The notes under the pieces: generated by a model | What the model saw: the letters and a program-made list of their open reading frames with translations, nothing else | Told to the model about the DNA's origin: nothing | Database searches by the model: none | Translations under genes and position numbers: made by a program | Shown: piece by piece, positions 1 through 7,130 of the stretch | Layout: each line of letters opens with the position of its first letter | Position numbering within the stretch: position 1 is the first letter of the stretch | Assembly: GCA_002405435.1 (NCBI GenBank) | Contig: DHLU01000186.1 | Coordinates: 1-12,830 of the forward strand | Length of the DNA: 12,830 bases | Direction: 5' to 3' | Source of the DNA: Flavobacteriales bacterium UBA4660 | Lineage (GTDB): Bacteria > Bacteroidota > Bacteroidia > Flavobacteriales_D > Sanyastnellaceae

Positions 1-1
1 C

Positions 2-763
2 TTCAAGTTTTATGCAGATGGTGCGCTGGGTTCACGCGGTGCTTGCCTCACCCTTCCCTATGACGATGTGCTGCCGAAGAAGCGATACGGCGCACTGCTC
101 GACAGCGTTGGTTATTTCGAAATGCGGGCGAAACAAATGCTGGAAGCCGGATTCCAGATGTGCACACACGCCATCGGAGACAGTGCCAACCGGGTCATGC
201 TCGACATCTACCGCAACCTGCTTCCACCGGGCAACGACCTGCGGTGGCGGATTGAGCACGCCCAGGTCATTCACAAGGCCGACATCCATAAGTTTGGCGA
301 GGCCGGCATCATTCCGTCCATACAGCCCACCCATGCCACCAGCGACATGTACTGGGCCTGGCAGCGGCTGGGCCGAAACCGTGTCAAACGCGCATACGCC
401 TACCGCGAACTGAAAGAACAACTGGGTATGGTCGCACTAGGTACCGATTTCCCCATAGAAGGAATCAACCCTGTCAACACCTTCTATGCCGCTGTGGTGC
501 GCAAAGACGCACAGGGTTATCCGGCCGAAGGATTTCAGATGGAAAACGCACTGACCCGTGAAGAGGCCTTACGGGGGATGACGATCTGGGCAGCCATCTC
601 CAATGTTGAGGAAAAGGTGAAAGGCTCGCTGGAGCCCGGAAAGTTCGCCGACTTTGTGATGCTTGACCAGGACCTGATGACCGCACCCGACGAAAACCTC
701 CTGCAGACACATACGCTGCTAACCGTCATTGACGGGGCGATCTTATTCGACGGTAGACCCTGA
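2..763 (+). CDS. YtcJ-like amidohydrolase (amidohydrolase family 3), 3' part only
   Basis: The reading frame is open from the left edge to the TGA at 761-763, giving the last 253 residues; the true start lies outside the window. It reads like the C-terminal half of the YtcJ/amidohydrolase-3 family of metal-dependent hydrolases: FYADGALGSRG at the very start, HAIGDSANR, RIEHAQ, IQPTHATSDM, ALGTDFPIEG and, near the end, the family's GSLEPGKFADFVMLDQDL. The His residues of HAIGD and EHAQ and the Asp of GTDFP are the expected metal or catalytic residues of this fold. The substrate cannot be read from sequence; relatives include amide and N-acyl hydrolases, and many are uncharacterised. Any export signal would be in the missing N-terminus. 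It converges on the gene at 802-2265 with a 38-base gap. A GTG at 68 is internal and is not the start. Confidence 0.9.
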   Translation, partial: FKFYADGALGSRGACLTLPYDDVLPKKRYGALLDSVGYFEMRAKQMLEAGFQMCTHAIGDSANRVMLDIYRNLLPPGNDLRWRIEHAQVIHKADIHKFGEAGIIPSIQPTHATSDMYWAWQRLGRNRVKRAYAYRELKEQLGMVALGTDFPIEGINPVNTFYAAVVRKDAQGYPAEGFQMENALTREEALRGMTIWAAISNVEEKVKGSLEPGKFADFVMLDQDLMTAPDENLLQTHTLLTVIDGAILFDGRP

Positions 764-792
764 CGAACTCCTGCGGCGGGTAGAAAGGTCGC

Positions 793-811
793 GAAGAAGA
801 ATTACTTCTTC
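793..811. repeat. Perfect 7-bp inverted repeat at convergent gene ends
   Basis: GAAGAAG (793-799) and CTTCTTC (805-811) flank AATTA, and the loop contains the TAA stop of the minus-strand gene (complement of 802-804). It sits where two genes converge and could fold in RNA from either strand. Neither side is followed by a T-tract, so it is at best a weak bidirectional terminator. The 764-801 gap holds nothing else recognisable. Confidence 0.35.
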
Positions 812-2265
812 AGGGCTTCAGACAGGATATTGCTGATGCGCTCCTCTTCTTCGCGGGCGAGGTCGGCGTCAACAATGATGCGGCCTGAGTGCTCATCTAC
901 AATGACCTTCTTGCGCGCAGCCACGTCAAGCTGTTTTTGCGGAGGAAGGGTAATAAAACTTCCCGCGCTGGCTTCGCGCTCGATCGGTACCACCGCCAAT
1001 CCGTTGCGCGAACTGCCGCGAATGCGCTCATATGCCTGCAGCAGACGCGGCTCAATTAATGTGCGCGCTTCATCTGACTTGCTGACCAGCAGGGTCTCTT
1101 CGGTCTCTGTCTCACGGATAATCTCATTGAGTTCATCGCGTTTTACCTGCAGATCTGCCTTGCGCTCATTCAACTTGAGCTCCGTCTGTGCAATCACGTC
1201 GCCCTTGGTCACTTTGAAAATCTCACTCTCCTTGATTTTCTTCTTAAAGCCCAGGATTTCAAGTTCCTGAAACTCCATCTCCTTGGCGAGCGACTCAAAT
1301 TCGCGGTTGTTGCGCACCTTATCCTGCTGCTCCTTGTACTTTTTAATCAGCGCTTCCGCATCTTTAATGGCCTGTTTGCGCGACGAAATATCTTTGTCCA
1401 ACTCACCCATTTCGTTGTTGAGATTCTGGAGGCGGGTTTCCAACTGGCTCACTTCATCCGCAAGGCCGTCTACCTCCAGGGGAAGTTCTCCACGCACGGA
1501 GCGCAACTTGTCAATGCGGGTATCAATCAGCTGTATATCATACAACGCTCTCAGCTTTTGCTCTACCGTTACGCCCTTCTTCAGGTCTTCGCTTGAAATG
1601 GGAAATCTCATCAGTTCTTTATTGATTGGTTTGTTTTCGTTCTCAGTTTTTGACTCCACCTGGCGCACATAGACCCTCGGGCCCTGGGCGTCCTTGGGCG
1701 CGATGTAGGGCGTCTTTGGACGCTCGACCACCACTTCCTCACCCGGGGCTACTACCTGCGGCTTAATCACCTTAGGCACAAATTCCGCGGTTTCGGTTAC
1801 GTTTTTCTTCTCTTTGGCAACCGCAGGTTTTGCCGGTGCGGCTTTTTCGGGTGCTGCCTTCGCGGGCGCAGGGGCCGGAGTCTTGGCAGCCTGTACTTTC
1901 TCTGCCGGCTTTGCCGCCTTTTCCTTGACGGGATTCTCTGCCTGGGTTTTATCCTTCACCGTTTTCTCTGCCGCGGGAGCAGGCTTTTCAGCCTTTTCAA
2001 CCACTGCTTTTGGCAGTGCCGGGGCGGTTTTAACGGGTGATTTGCTCACTGCCTTTGCCGGCAACGTCTTTATCCCCTTTTCTGCCGACCCCGCCGTTTC
2101 AGCGTTGGCCTTAGGGGCTGCAGGGGCTACCGCTTTTTTCGCAGGTGCGGCCTTCCCGATACCCACCGGCTTTTTGGACGCAGCAGGCTTGGCAGCCTTT
2201 GAGGCTGAGGAACTCTTATTGTCCAAAGCCTTCGCTTTCGTCGCCGTCACAGGTTTTTTTGCCAT
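802..2265 (-). CDS. CT398/C4-zinc-ribbon family coiled-coil protein with cysteine-free ribbon and Ala/Lys/Pro-rich N-terminus
   Basis: This is a 487-residue protein. Residues 1 to about 155 are low-complexity Ala/Lys/Pro, reminiscent of histone H1 tails. Residues 155-230 are a linker. From about 234 (VEQKLRALYDIQLIDTRID) to about 415 it is the charged antiparallel coiled coil of the C4-type zinc-ribbon (CT398-like) family, with the conserved GELPLEV and the KVRNNREFESLAKE stretch. The last part keeps the ribbon framework (NGLAVVPIER, PPQKQLD, RKKVIV, GRIIVD), but the CxxC pairs are S433-A-G-S436 and D457-E-H-S460, so no zinc site remains. Family members I know are about 250 residues, so this one is nearly twice as long. 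The start is chosen because MAKK is a common start in Bacteroidota homologues and lies 2 bases after the nif3 stop, which suggests coupling. M219 is an alternative start. Its molecular role is unknown; nucleic-acid binding through the basic tail is inference. Confidence 0.85.
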   Translation of the reverse strand: MAKKPVTATKAKALDNKSSSASKAAKPAASKKPVGIGKAAPAKKAVAPAAPKANAETAGSAEKGIKTLPAKAVSKSPVKTAPALPKAVVEKAEKPAPAAEKTVKDKTQAENPVKEKAAKPAEKVQAAKTPAPAPAKAAPEKAAPAKPAVAKEKKNVTETAEFVPKVIKPQVVAPGEEVVVERPKTPYIAPKDAQGPRVYVRQVESKTENENKPINKELMRFPISSEDLKKGVTVEQKLRALYDIQLIDTRIDKLRSVRGELPLEVDGLADEVSQLETRLQNLNNEMGELDKDISSRKQAIKDAEALIKKYKEQQDKVRNNREFESLAKEMEFQELEILGFKKKIKESEIFKVTKGDVIAQTELKLNERKADLQVKRDELNEIIRETETEETLLVSKSDEARTLIEPRLLQAYERIRGSSRNGLAVVPIEREASAGSFITLPPQKQLDVAARKKVIVDEHSGRIIVDADLAREEEERISNILSEALKK

Positions 2266-2267
2266 GG

Positions 2268-3362
2268 TCAGAAATAATGCACGGGGTTGGTTACCACCGC
2301 AGTTAAATGGGTCGCGAAAGTATTAAATTTTCGACGAAGCCTGTCGGCGAGGAGTCCGATGGTAAACTGCTCACTCTCATAATGACCGATATCGGCTATA
2401 ATAATTTGATTATCAGCATCAAAGAACTCGTGGTATTTAAAGTCGGCGCTGACGAATACGTCGGCACCCTCAGCGATTGCCCTCGTGAGCAGGAAACTGC
2501 CGGCGCCTCCGCACAGCGCCACATTTTGTATTGTTTCGCGGCACAGGTGCGTGTGCCGGATGCACGCCAATTGCAGGTCTTGCTTCAGCGCAGCCAGAAA
2601 ATGTGCAGCCGGCACAGGTTCGGGAAGGCGTCCGATCAGGCCCGCGCCCCAGTCGCCCGAGGTATTTTCCAATGCGTACACGTCGTAGGCGACTTCTTCA
2701 TAGGGATGGGCGGCCATCATGGCGCCGAGCACCGCCTGCAGCCGCCAACGCGGCATAATTACTTCAATACGTGTTTCGGCCTCCTGGTGTATGCTGCCCG
2801 GGGTACCCACAAAAGGATGCGTATCGGGACCTCCGCGGAAGGTACCCGAACCCTCGAGGTTGAAACTGCATTGGTCATAAGCGCCGATGCTGCCTGCTCC
2901 CGCGCTGAACATGGCACTTCTTACGCTGTCCGCGCTGTCATGGGGCACAAAAACGACAAGTTTGCACAGCCGGTCTTTCAGTGGGCTCAGCACCCTTGTT
3001 TCTTGCAAGCCGATACGGGCGGCCAGGGCTGCATTGACCCCTTCGCGCACATGGTCGAGGTTGGTGTGAATGGCGTATATGGCGATGTCGTGTTTGAGCG
3101 CCATAATGACCGTTCGCTCCACATAGTTGCGACCGGTGAGTGACTTCAGTCCGCGGAACACGATAGGGTGATGCGCCACCACCAGGTTGCATCCCAGGCT
3201 GATCGCCTCCTGCAGCACGGCTTCGGTGCAATCGAGCGCTACCAGCACCCCGGTGACCTCCATGCCTGGCGTTCCGGCTATGAGTCCGCTGTTGTCGTAG
3301 TCCTCCTGAAGGGCGGGGGGAGCGAGTTCCTCGAGCCAGCCGATAATACTTTTGAGTTGCAT
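2268..3362 (-). CDS. Nif3-like dinuclear metal centre hexameric protein (GTP cyclohydrolase 1 type 2/Nif3 family)
   Basis: This 364-residue protein starts MQLKSIIGWLEELAPP, a canonical Nif3 N-terminus. Candidate metal ligands are all present: H64-H65 in VAHHPIVF, D103 in HTNLDHVREGVN, and H327 and E331 in DIGHYESEQ. GLKSLTGRNYVER follows the His pair as usual. The length suits the long form of the family, in which a PII/CutA-like domain (roughly residues 125-235) is inserted between the two Nif3 halves. These proteins form toroidal hexamers with two metals per subunit; the cellular role is not settled. The frame stays open upstream to 3818, but that stretch is antisense to lpxK and lacks family similarity, so the start at 3362 is preferred. 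It heads an operon with the coiled-coil gene 2 bases downstream, a pairing I recall as frequent in Bacteroidota, and is divergent from lpxK with only 27 bases between starts. Confidence 0.93.
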   Translation of the reverse strand: MQLKSIIGWLEELAPPALQEDYDNSGLIAGTPGMEVTGVLVALDCTEAVLQEAISLGCNLVVAHHPIVFRGLKSLTGRNYVERTVIMALKHDIAIYAIHTNLDHVREGVNAALAARIGLQETRVLSPLKDRLCKLVVFVPHDSADSVRSAMFSAGAGSIGAYDQCSFNLEGSGTFRGGPDTHPFVGTPGSIHQEAETRIEVIMPRWRLQAVLGAMMAAHPYEEVAYDVYALENTSGDWGAGLIGRLPEPVPAAHFLAALKQDLQLACIRHTHLCRETIQNVALCGGAGSFLLTRAIAEGADVFVSADFKYHEFFDADNQIIIADIGHYESEQFTIGLLADRLRRKFNTFATHLTAVVTNPVHYF

Positions 3363-3366
3363 TGCG

Positions 3367-3385
3367 TTTCTTTGGCACAAAGTAA
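3367..3385. promoter_or_regulatory. Possible overlapping divergent -7 elements (nif3 / lpxK)
   Basis: The 27-base gap holds an imperfect palindrome centred on CTTTGGCACAAAG. Read on the plus strand, 3367-3374 is TTTCTTTG; read on the minus strand, 3385-3378 is TTACTTTG. Each differs by one base from the Bacteroidota -7 consensus TAnnTTTG. If both are used, the promoters face into each other and both transcripts would have leaders of roughly 10 bases. I saw no clear TTG -33 element at the usual distance on either strand, so this is tentative; the promoters may instead lie inside the opposite coding regions. Confidence 0.28.
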
Positions 3386-3389
3386 ATCG

Positions 3390-4430
3390 ATGAAGCCCCT
3401 TCAGGTTCTGCTCTATCCATTTTCGCTGCTCTACGGCCTCGGCCTTGTGGTTCGCAACGGGCTGTATGACCTGGGCTGGATGGCCAGCCGGAGGGCCGCA
3501 CTTCCCACCGTGGTGGTAGGCAACCTGAGCGTGGGCGGATCGGGAAAAACCCCAATGGTCGAATGGCTCTGTGCACGGCTCAGTGTGCCCTGCAAGCCGG
3601 CTGTGCTCTCGAGGGGCTATGGAAGAAAAACTGAGGGTTTTCTCTGGGTAAGGCCCGGTATGCCGAGTTCCGACACGGGCGATGAACCGCTGCAGATTGC
3701 CCGCAAATACGGCCAGGTGCCTGTGGCTGTCTGCGAAGATCGGTTGGCGGGTATTGACCGGATTGCCGCAGAGCGACCCGGCATAAACCTTGTGCTGCTG
3801 GACGACGCCTACCAGCACCGTAAACTGAAGGCCGATGTGTATGTCCTGCTGACGGAATACGGACTAACCTGGGCCGACGACTACCTGTTGCCCGCAGGCC
3901 GCCTCCGCGACCTGCGCGCTCAACGCAGGCGGGCCGCAGCCGTAGTGGTTACCAAGTGTCCCGGTCACCTCTCGCCGGAAGCGCAATCCGCATACCGCCA
4001 GCGGCTGAAACTCTCTCCCGGCCAGGCGCTCTTTTTTTCTTCACTCACCTATGAAAGGGCGCAACACGTCGCTGGTCCGGCTGCTACCCTGCAAGCGGGT
4101 GATGCCATAACCGCCTTTGCCGGTATAGCCCGCCCGGACGCCTTTCAGGCACACCTGGCTTCGGCCTATGTCCTTAAAAAATTCAAAACCTTTGCCGATC
4201 ACCGTCCTTTTACCCCCGACCAACTGCAGCGGCTCGCAGATGATTGCGTTACCTTTGCGGGCCCTGCGGGGAAAATGGTGTGCACCGAAAAAGACGCCGT
4301 CCGAATCGGTCACCTGACAGCATCGGTGGAATGGAAAATTCCACTCTTCTGTATTCCCGTTGGCACAACCTTCCTTCACGGCCAAGACCCCGTTTCGCTC
4401 ATCACCGGGCGGCTCGGCAACGGGAAGTGA
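3390..4430 (+). CDS. lpxK: Tetraacyldisaccharide 4'-kinase
   Basis: LpxK phosphorylates the 4' position of the tetraacyl-disaccharide-1-phosphate lipid A precursor at the inner membrane, giving lipid IVA. The 346-residue protein has the expected hydrophobic N-terminal helix (about 5-25), the Walker A region GNLSVGGSGKTP at 44-55, SRGYGR at about 74-79, GDEP at 97-100 (D98 matches the catalytic Asp position described for this family), LDDAYQHR at about 137-144, LLPAGRLRD at 166-174 and, near the C-terminus, TEKDAVRI. The frame is open for 222 bases upstream, but that part is antisense to nif3; MKPLQVLLYPFSLLYG is the normal LpxK start. The gene is first in a plus-strand run, 9 bases before gatB. 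Its presence implies a lipopolysaccharide-bearing outer membrane. Confidence 0.96.
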   Translation: MKPLQVLLYPFSLLYGLGLVVRNGLYDLGWMASRRAALPTVVVGNLSVGGSGKTPMVEWLCARLSVPCKPAVLSRGYGRKTEGFLWVRPGMPSSDTGDEPLQIARKYGQVPVAVCEDRLAGIDRIAAERPGINLVLLDDAYQHRKLKADVYVLLTEYGLTWADDYLLPAGRLRDLRAQRRRAAAVVVTKCPGHLSPEAQSAYRQRLKLSPGQALFFSSLTYERAQHVAGPAATLQAGDAITAFAGIARPDAFQAHLASAYVLKKFKTFADHRPFTPDQLQRLADDCVTFAGPAGKMVCTEKDAVRIGHLTASVEWKIPLFCIPVGTTFLHGQDPVSLITGRLGNGK

Positions 4431-4434
4431 GGAG
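4431..4434 (+). promoter_or_regulatory. Shine-Dalgarno-like site for gatB
   Basis: GGAG directly follows the lpxK TGA and lies 5 bases before the gatB ATG (GGAGAAAGCATG). It supports the ATG at 4440 and is the clearest Shine-Dalgarno match in the window; the lipoprotein and porP starts have none. Confidence 0.5.
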
Positions 4435-4439
4435 AAAGC

Positions 4440-5897
4440 ATGAACGCAACAAGCGACACATACGAACTGGTCGTAGGCCTGGAGGTCCACATGCAATTGC
4501 TTACCCACAGCAAGGCCTACTGCGCTGATCCCAACCAATACGGAGAGCTGCCCAACACCCTGGTGTCGCCGGTAAGTCTCGGCCATCCGGGTACATTGCC
4601 TATGCTCAACCGCCAGTCGGTGAAGTTTGCTGTGATGCTCGGTCATGCCTGCCACATGGAGGTACACAAATACACCCATTTTGCCAGAAAAAACTACTTC
4701 TATGCAGACCTTCCCAAAGGCTACCAGATAACGCAAGACAAAACCCCGATCTGCACGGGAGGCTACCTGATGATCCGTGACGAGAAGGGGGAAGAAAAAC
4801 GCATCGGACTCACCCGGGCGCACCTGGAGGAAGACGCGGGAAAAAGCCTGCATGACCAGGATCCCTTCGATACGCTGGTAGACCTGAACCGTGCGGGTGT
4901 GCCGCTGATTGAACTCGTCAGCGAACCCGATATCCGCACACCGAAAGAGGCCTATAACTACCTCACCGAAGTGCGCAAACTCGTGCGCTACCTCGGGATT
5001 TGTGATGGCAATATGGAAGAAGGTTCGCTACGGTGCGATGCCAATGTGAGTGTCAGGCGCAGGGGAGAAACCCGTTTGAATACGCGGTGTGAAATCAAAA
5101 ACATGAATTCCATTCGCAACGTACAGCGCGCTATAGAATTCGAATTTCAGCGTCAGGTCGAATGCATGGAAAAGGGAGAAGCCATCGTGCAGGAGACACG
5201 CGGTTTTGACGCGCCGTCGGGTACCACCTTCCCGATGAGAACCAAGGAACTTGCGCACGACTACCGCTATTTCCCCGAACCGGATTTGCAGCCTGTGCGC
5301 CTGAGCGATGCCGATATTGCAGAGGCACGCGCACTGATGCCCGCATTGCCCTCGGCCCTGTATGCGCGGTACGTCAATGCGCTCGGCCTCTCCGCCTATG
5401 ATGCCACCATGCTGACCAACGAGAAGGAGACGGCGCGCTGGTACGAGCAACTTATCCGGCACACCGACAACTACAAGGCAGCGTGCAACTGGCTGATTGG
5501 ACCTGTGAAAGCATGGCTCAATGAAAATGCAGTAGAACTAGACGCTTTTTCTGCTACGCCCGAACAGGTTGCCGGCATCATCGCGCTGGTAGATGCGGGT
5601 AAGGTGAGTGCCAGCACAGCCGCAGAAAAAATACTGCCTGTGCTCGCGTCCGGAGACGGTACGACGGCAGAAGCCGTGGCCGCGGCACTCAACCTTGTAC
5701 AAGACGCCGACACCGACGAAATCGTGCAGGCAGCGCGGGAAGTCATTGCAGCCTGGCCCGACAAGGCGGAGGCATACCGAAACGGAAACAAAGGACTGCT
5801 CGGCCTTTTTATGGGAGAGTTTATGAAAAAAACCCGCGGCAAGGCCAATCCCAAAACAGCCAGCAAAATCATTCAGGATATTCTTGACAAACCATAA
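4440..5897 (+). CDS. gatB: Asp/Glu-tRNA(Asn/Gln) amidotransferase subunit B
   Basis: GatB is the tRNA-binding and kinase-like subunit of GatCAB, which converts misacylated Glu-tRNA(Gln) and/or Asp-tRNA(Asn) to Gln- and Asn-tRNA, using ammonia from glutamine made by GatA. The 485-residue protein is full length. Conserved blocks in order: GLEVH (13-17), HPGTLPMLN (about 49-57), FARKNYFYADLPKGYQ (81-96), RAHLEEDAGK (about 126-135), DLNRAGVPLIELVSEPD (148-164), NMEEGSLRCDANVSVR (191-206) and EIKNMNS (218-224). The last 150 residues or so are the helical GatB/YqeY tail domain, ending in KANPKTASKIIQDIL. gatA and gatC are not in the window, as is common when the subunits are scattered. It sits between lpxK (9 bases) and the thioredoxin-like lipoprotein gene (6 bases), consistent with co-transcription without an obvious functional link. 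Confidence 0.97.
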   Translation: MNATSDTYELVVGLEVHMQLLTHSKAYCADPNQYGELPNTLVSPVSLGHPGTLPMLNRQSVKFAVMLGHACHMEVHKYTHFARKNYFYADLPKGYQITQDKTPICTGGYLMIRDEKGEEKRIGLTRAHLEEDAGKSLHDQDPFDTLVDLNRAGVPLIELVSEPDIRTPKEAYNYLTEVRKLVRYLGICDGNMEEGSLRCDANVSVRRRGETRLNTRCEIKNMNSIRNVQRAIEFEFQRQVECMEKGEAIVQETRGFDAPSGTTFPMRTKELAHDYRYFPEPDLQPVRLSDADIAEARALMPALPSALYARYVNALGLSAYDATMLTNEKETARWYEQLIRHTDNYKAACNWLIGPVKAWLNENAVELDAFSATPEQVAGIIALVDAGKVSASTAAEKILPVLASGDGTTAEAVAAALNLVQDADTDEIVQAAREVIAAWPDKAEAYRNGNKGLLGLFMGEFMKKTRGKANPKTASKIIQDILDKP

Positions 5898-5903
5898 TCC
5901 CTC

Positions 5904-7130
5904 ATGAAGAATTACACATTCATCATCATGGCCGTTGCAGTGCTTTCGGTCGCATGTTCCCCCTCAGGATCCCGCAGCACCATCACCGGCAACATCAGCG
6001 GTGCTGAAGGAAAAACGGTTTTCCTGGAAAGGTTCATCAACAACCAGCAGGTGCGTACCGACAGCGCCACCATTCAAGCCGACGGAAGTTTCTCACTCAC
6101 GCCGAACCCTCCGCTCGAACTCAACTTCTACCGGTTGCTGTTTGACAATGAGCACTACACCGTGCTCATCACCGACAGCACCGAGTCACCTGAGATCAGC
6201 GCCGCATTCGACAACATGAAGTCGGGCCCGGAAGTGAGTGGATCAACCCACACAGAAAAACTCGTCGGACTCTATAGCCAACTCTCAGGCTTTCAGCAGA
6301 AGATGTCCGACATGCGCACGCGTATCCAGTCGAGCGCCAATGAGGCCGAATCAGCGCAGCTGAAGACAGATTTCACCAACCTGCAGAAAGAGCGGATTGA
6401 CTTCTGCAAAAAATGGCTCGAATCGGAAAGCGCAAGTCCTGCAGCCCTCGCGGCCGTAAGCGAACTTGACCTGCGTTCCGAATTACCCGTCTACAAAAAA
6501 GTGATCGAATCACTGGCACCTGTTTTCAGTCATTCCATGTACTACAAAGACGTGGCGATGCGGGTTGCCAACCAGGAAAAGGCGGCCAGCATGCCCCAAA
6601 ACAACGAGGCGAACTCAGCGGCCACCATGGAAGAAATCCAACGAAAACTGCGTGAAAACGCCAACCAGTCTTATGACACACAAGACGTTCCGGGTTCGGT
6701 TGGTCCGGGAACTCGCGCACCTGAAATTGCCGATAAATCTCCCGATGGCAAAATCTACAAGCTGAGCGACCTGAAAGGCAAGGTCGTGCTCATCGATTTC
6801 TGGGCATCATGGTGCGGTCCGTGCCGCAAGGAAAACCCGTATGTAGTGGCCGCATACCAGAAATTCCACAAGAAAGGGTTTGAGGTTTTTTCCGTTTCGC
6901 TCGACAACAATGCGGAGCGCTGGAAACAGGCCATTCAGCAGGATGCGCTGCCCTGGCCCTACCACGTGAGCGACCTCAAAGGATGGCAAAGCAGCCATGC
7001 CGCGAAGTACGGTGTGCGCAGTATTCCCGCTCCATTTCTGGTAGGCAAAGACGGCATCGTCATCGCAACCGGCAGTGATGTGCGTGGCCCCGGACTGGAA
7101 GCCGAACTGGAGAATATCTTTGGTTATTAA
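5904..7130 (+). CDS. Thiol:disulfide oxidoreductase lipoprotein (DUF4369 + TlpA/AhpC-TSA-like thioredoxin domain)
   Basis: This 408-residue envelope protein begins with a signal peptide ending LSVAC-SPSGS. C18 is the likely lipidated cysteine; the lipobox is slightly atypical, with Ser at -3. Residues about 24-115 look like the DUF4369 beta domain (ITGNISGAEGKTVFLERF...). A helical, charged linker follows (about 115-260). A TlpA-like thioredoxin domain fills about 268-408: GTRAPEIADKSPDGK, VVLIDFWASWCGPCRKE with the C304-x-x-C307 redox pair, and the cis-proline loop SIPAPFLV (P375). It probably reduces or isomerises disulfides in periplasmic or surface proteins; this two-domain form is common in Bacteroidota, often in several copies, and partners are not known. 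ATG 5904 lies 6 bases after gatB without a clear Shine-Dalgarno site. Its TAA overlaps the stop of the convergent transporter gene. Confidence 0.92.
   Translation: MKNYTFIIMAVAVLSVACSPSGSRSTITGNISGAEGKTVFLERFINNQQVRTDSATIQADGSFSLTPNPPLELNFYRLLFDNEHYTVLITDSTESPEISAAFDNMKSGPEVSGSTHTEKLVGLYSQLSGFQQKMSDMRTRIQSSANEAESAQLKTDFTNLQKERIDFCKKWLESESASPAALAAVSELDLRSELPVYKKVIESLAPVFSHSMYYKDVAMRVANQEKAASMPQNNEANSAATMEEIQRKLRENANQSYDTQDVPGSVGPGTRAPEIADKSPDGKIYKLSDLKGKVVLIDFWASWCGPCRKENPYVVAAYQKFHKKGFEVFSVSLDNNAERWKQAIQQDALPWPYHVSDLKGWQSSHAAKYGVRSIPAPFLVGKDGIVIATGSDVRGPGLEAELENIFGY

Noticed and set aside
1814..2326. 170-codon Ala/Gly/Phe-rich plus-strand ORF resembling a membrane protein
   Set aside because: It is the exact antisense of the Lys/Ala/Pro-rich tail, whose biased codons keep the opposite frame open; no family match or start signal.
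3168..3389. 74-residue N-terminal extension of LpxK
   Set aside because: It is antisense to nif3; the normal LpxK N-terminus starts at 3390.
3363..3818. 152-residue N-terminal extension of the Nif3 protein
   Set aside because: It is antisense to lpxK and unlike the family; the canonical start MQLKSIIGWL lies at 3362.
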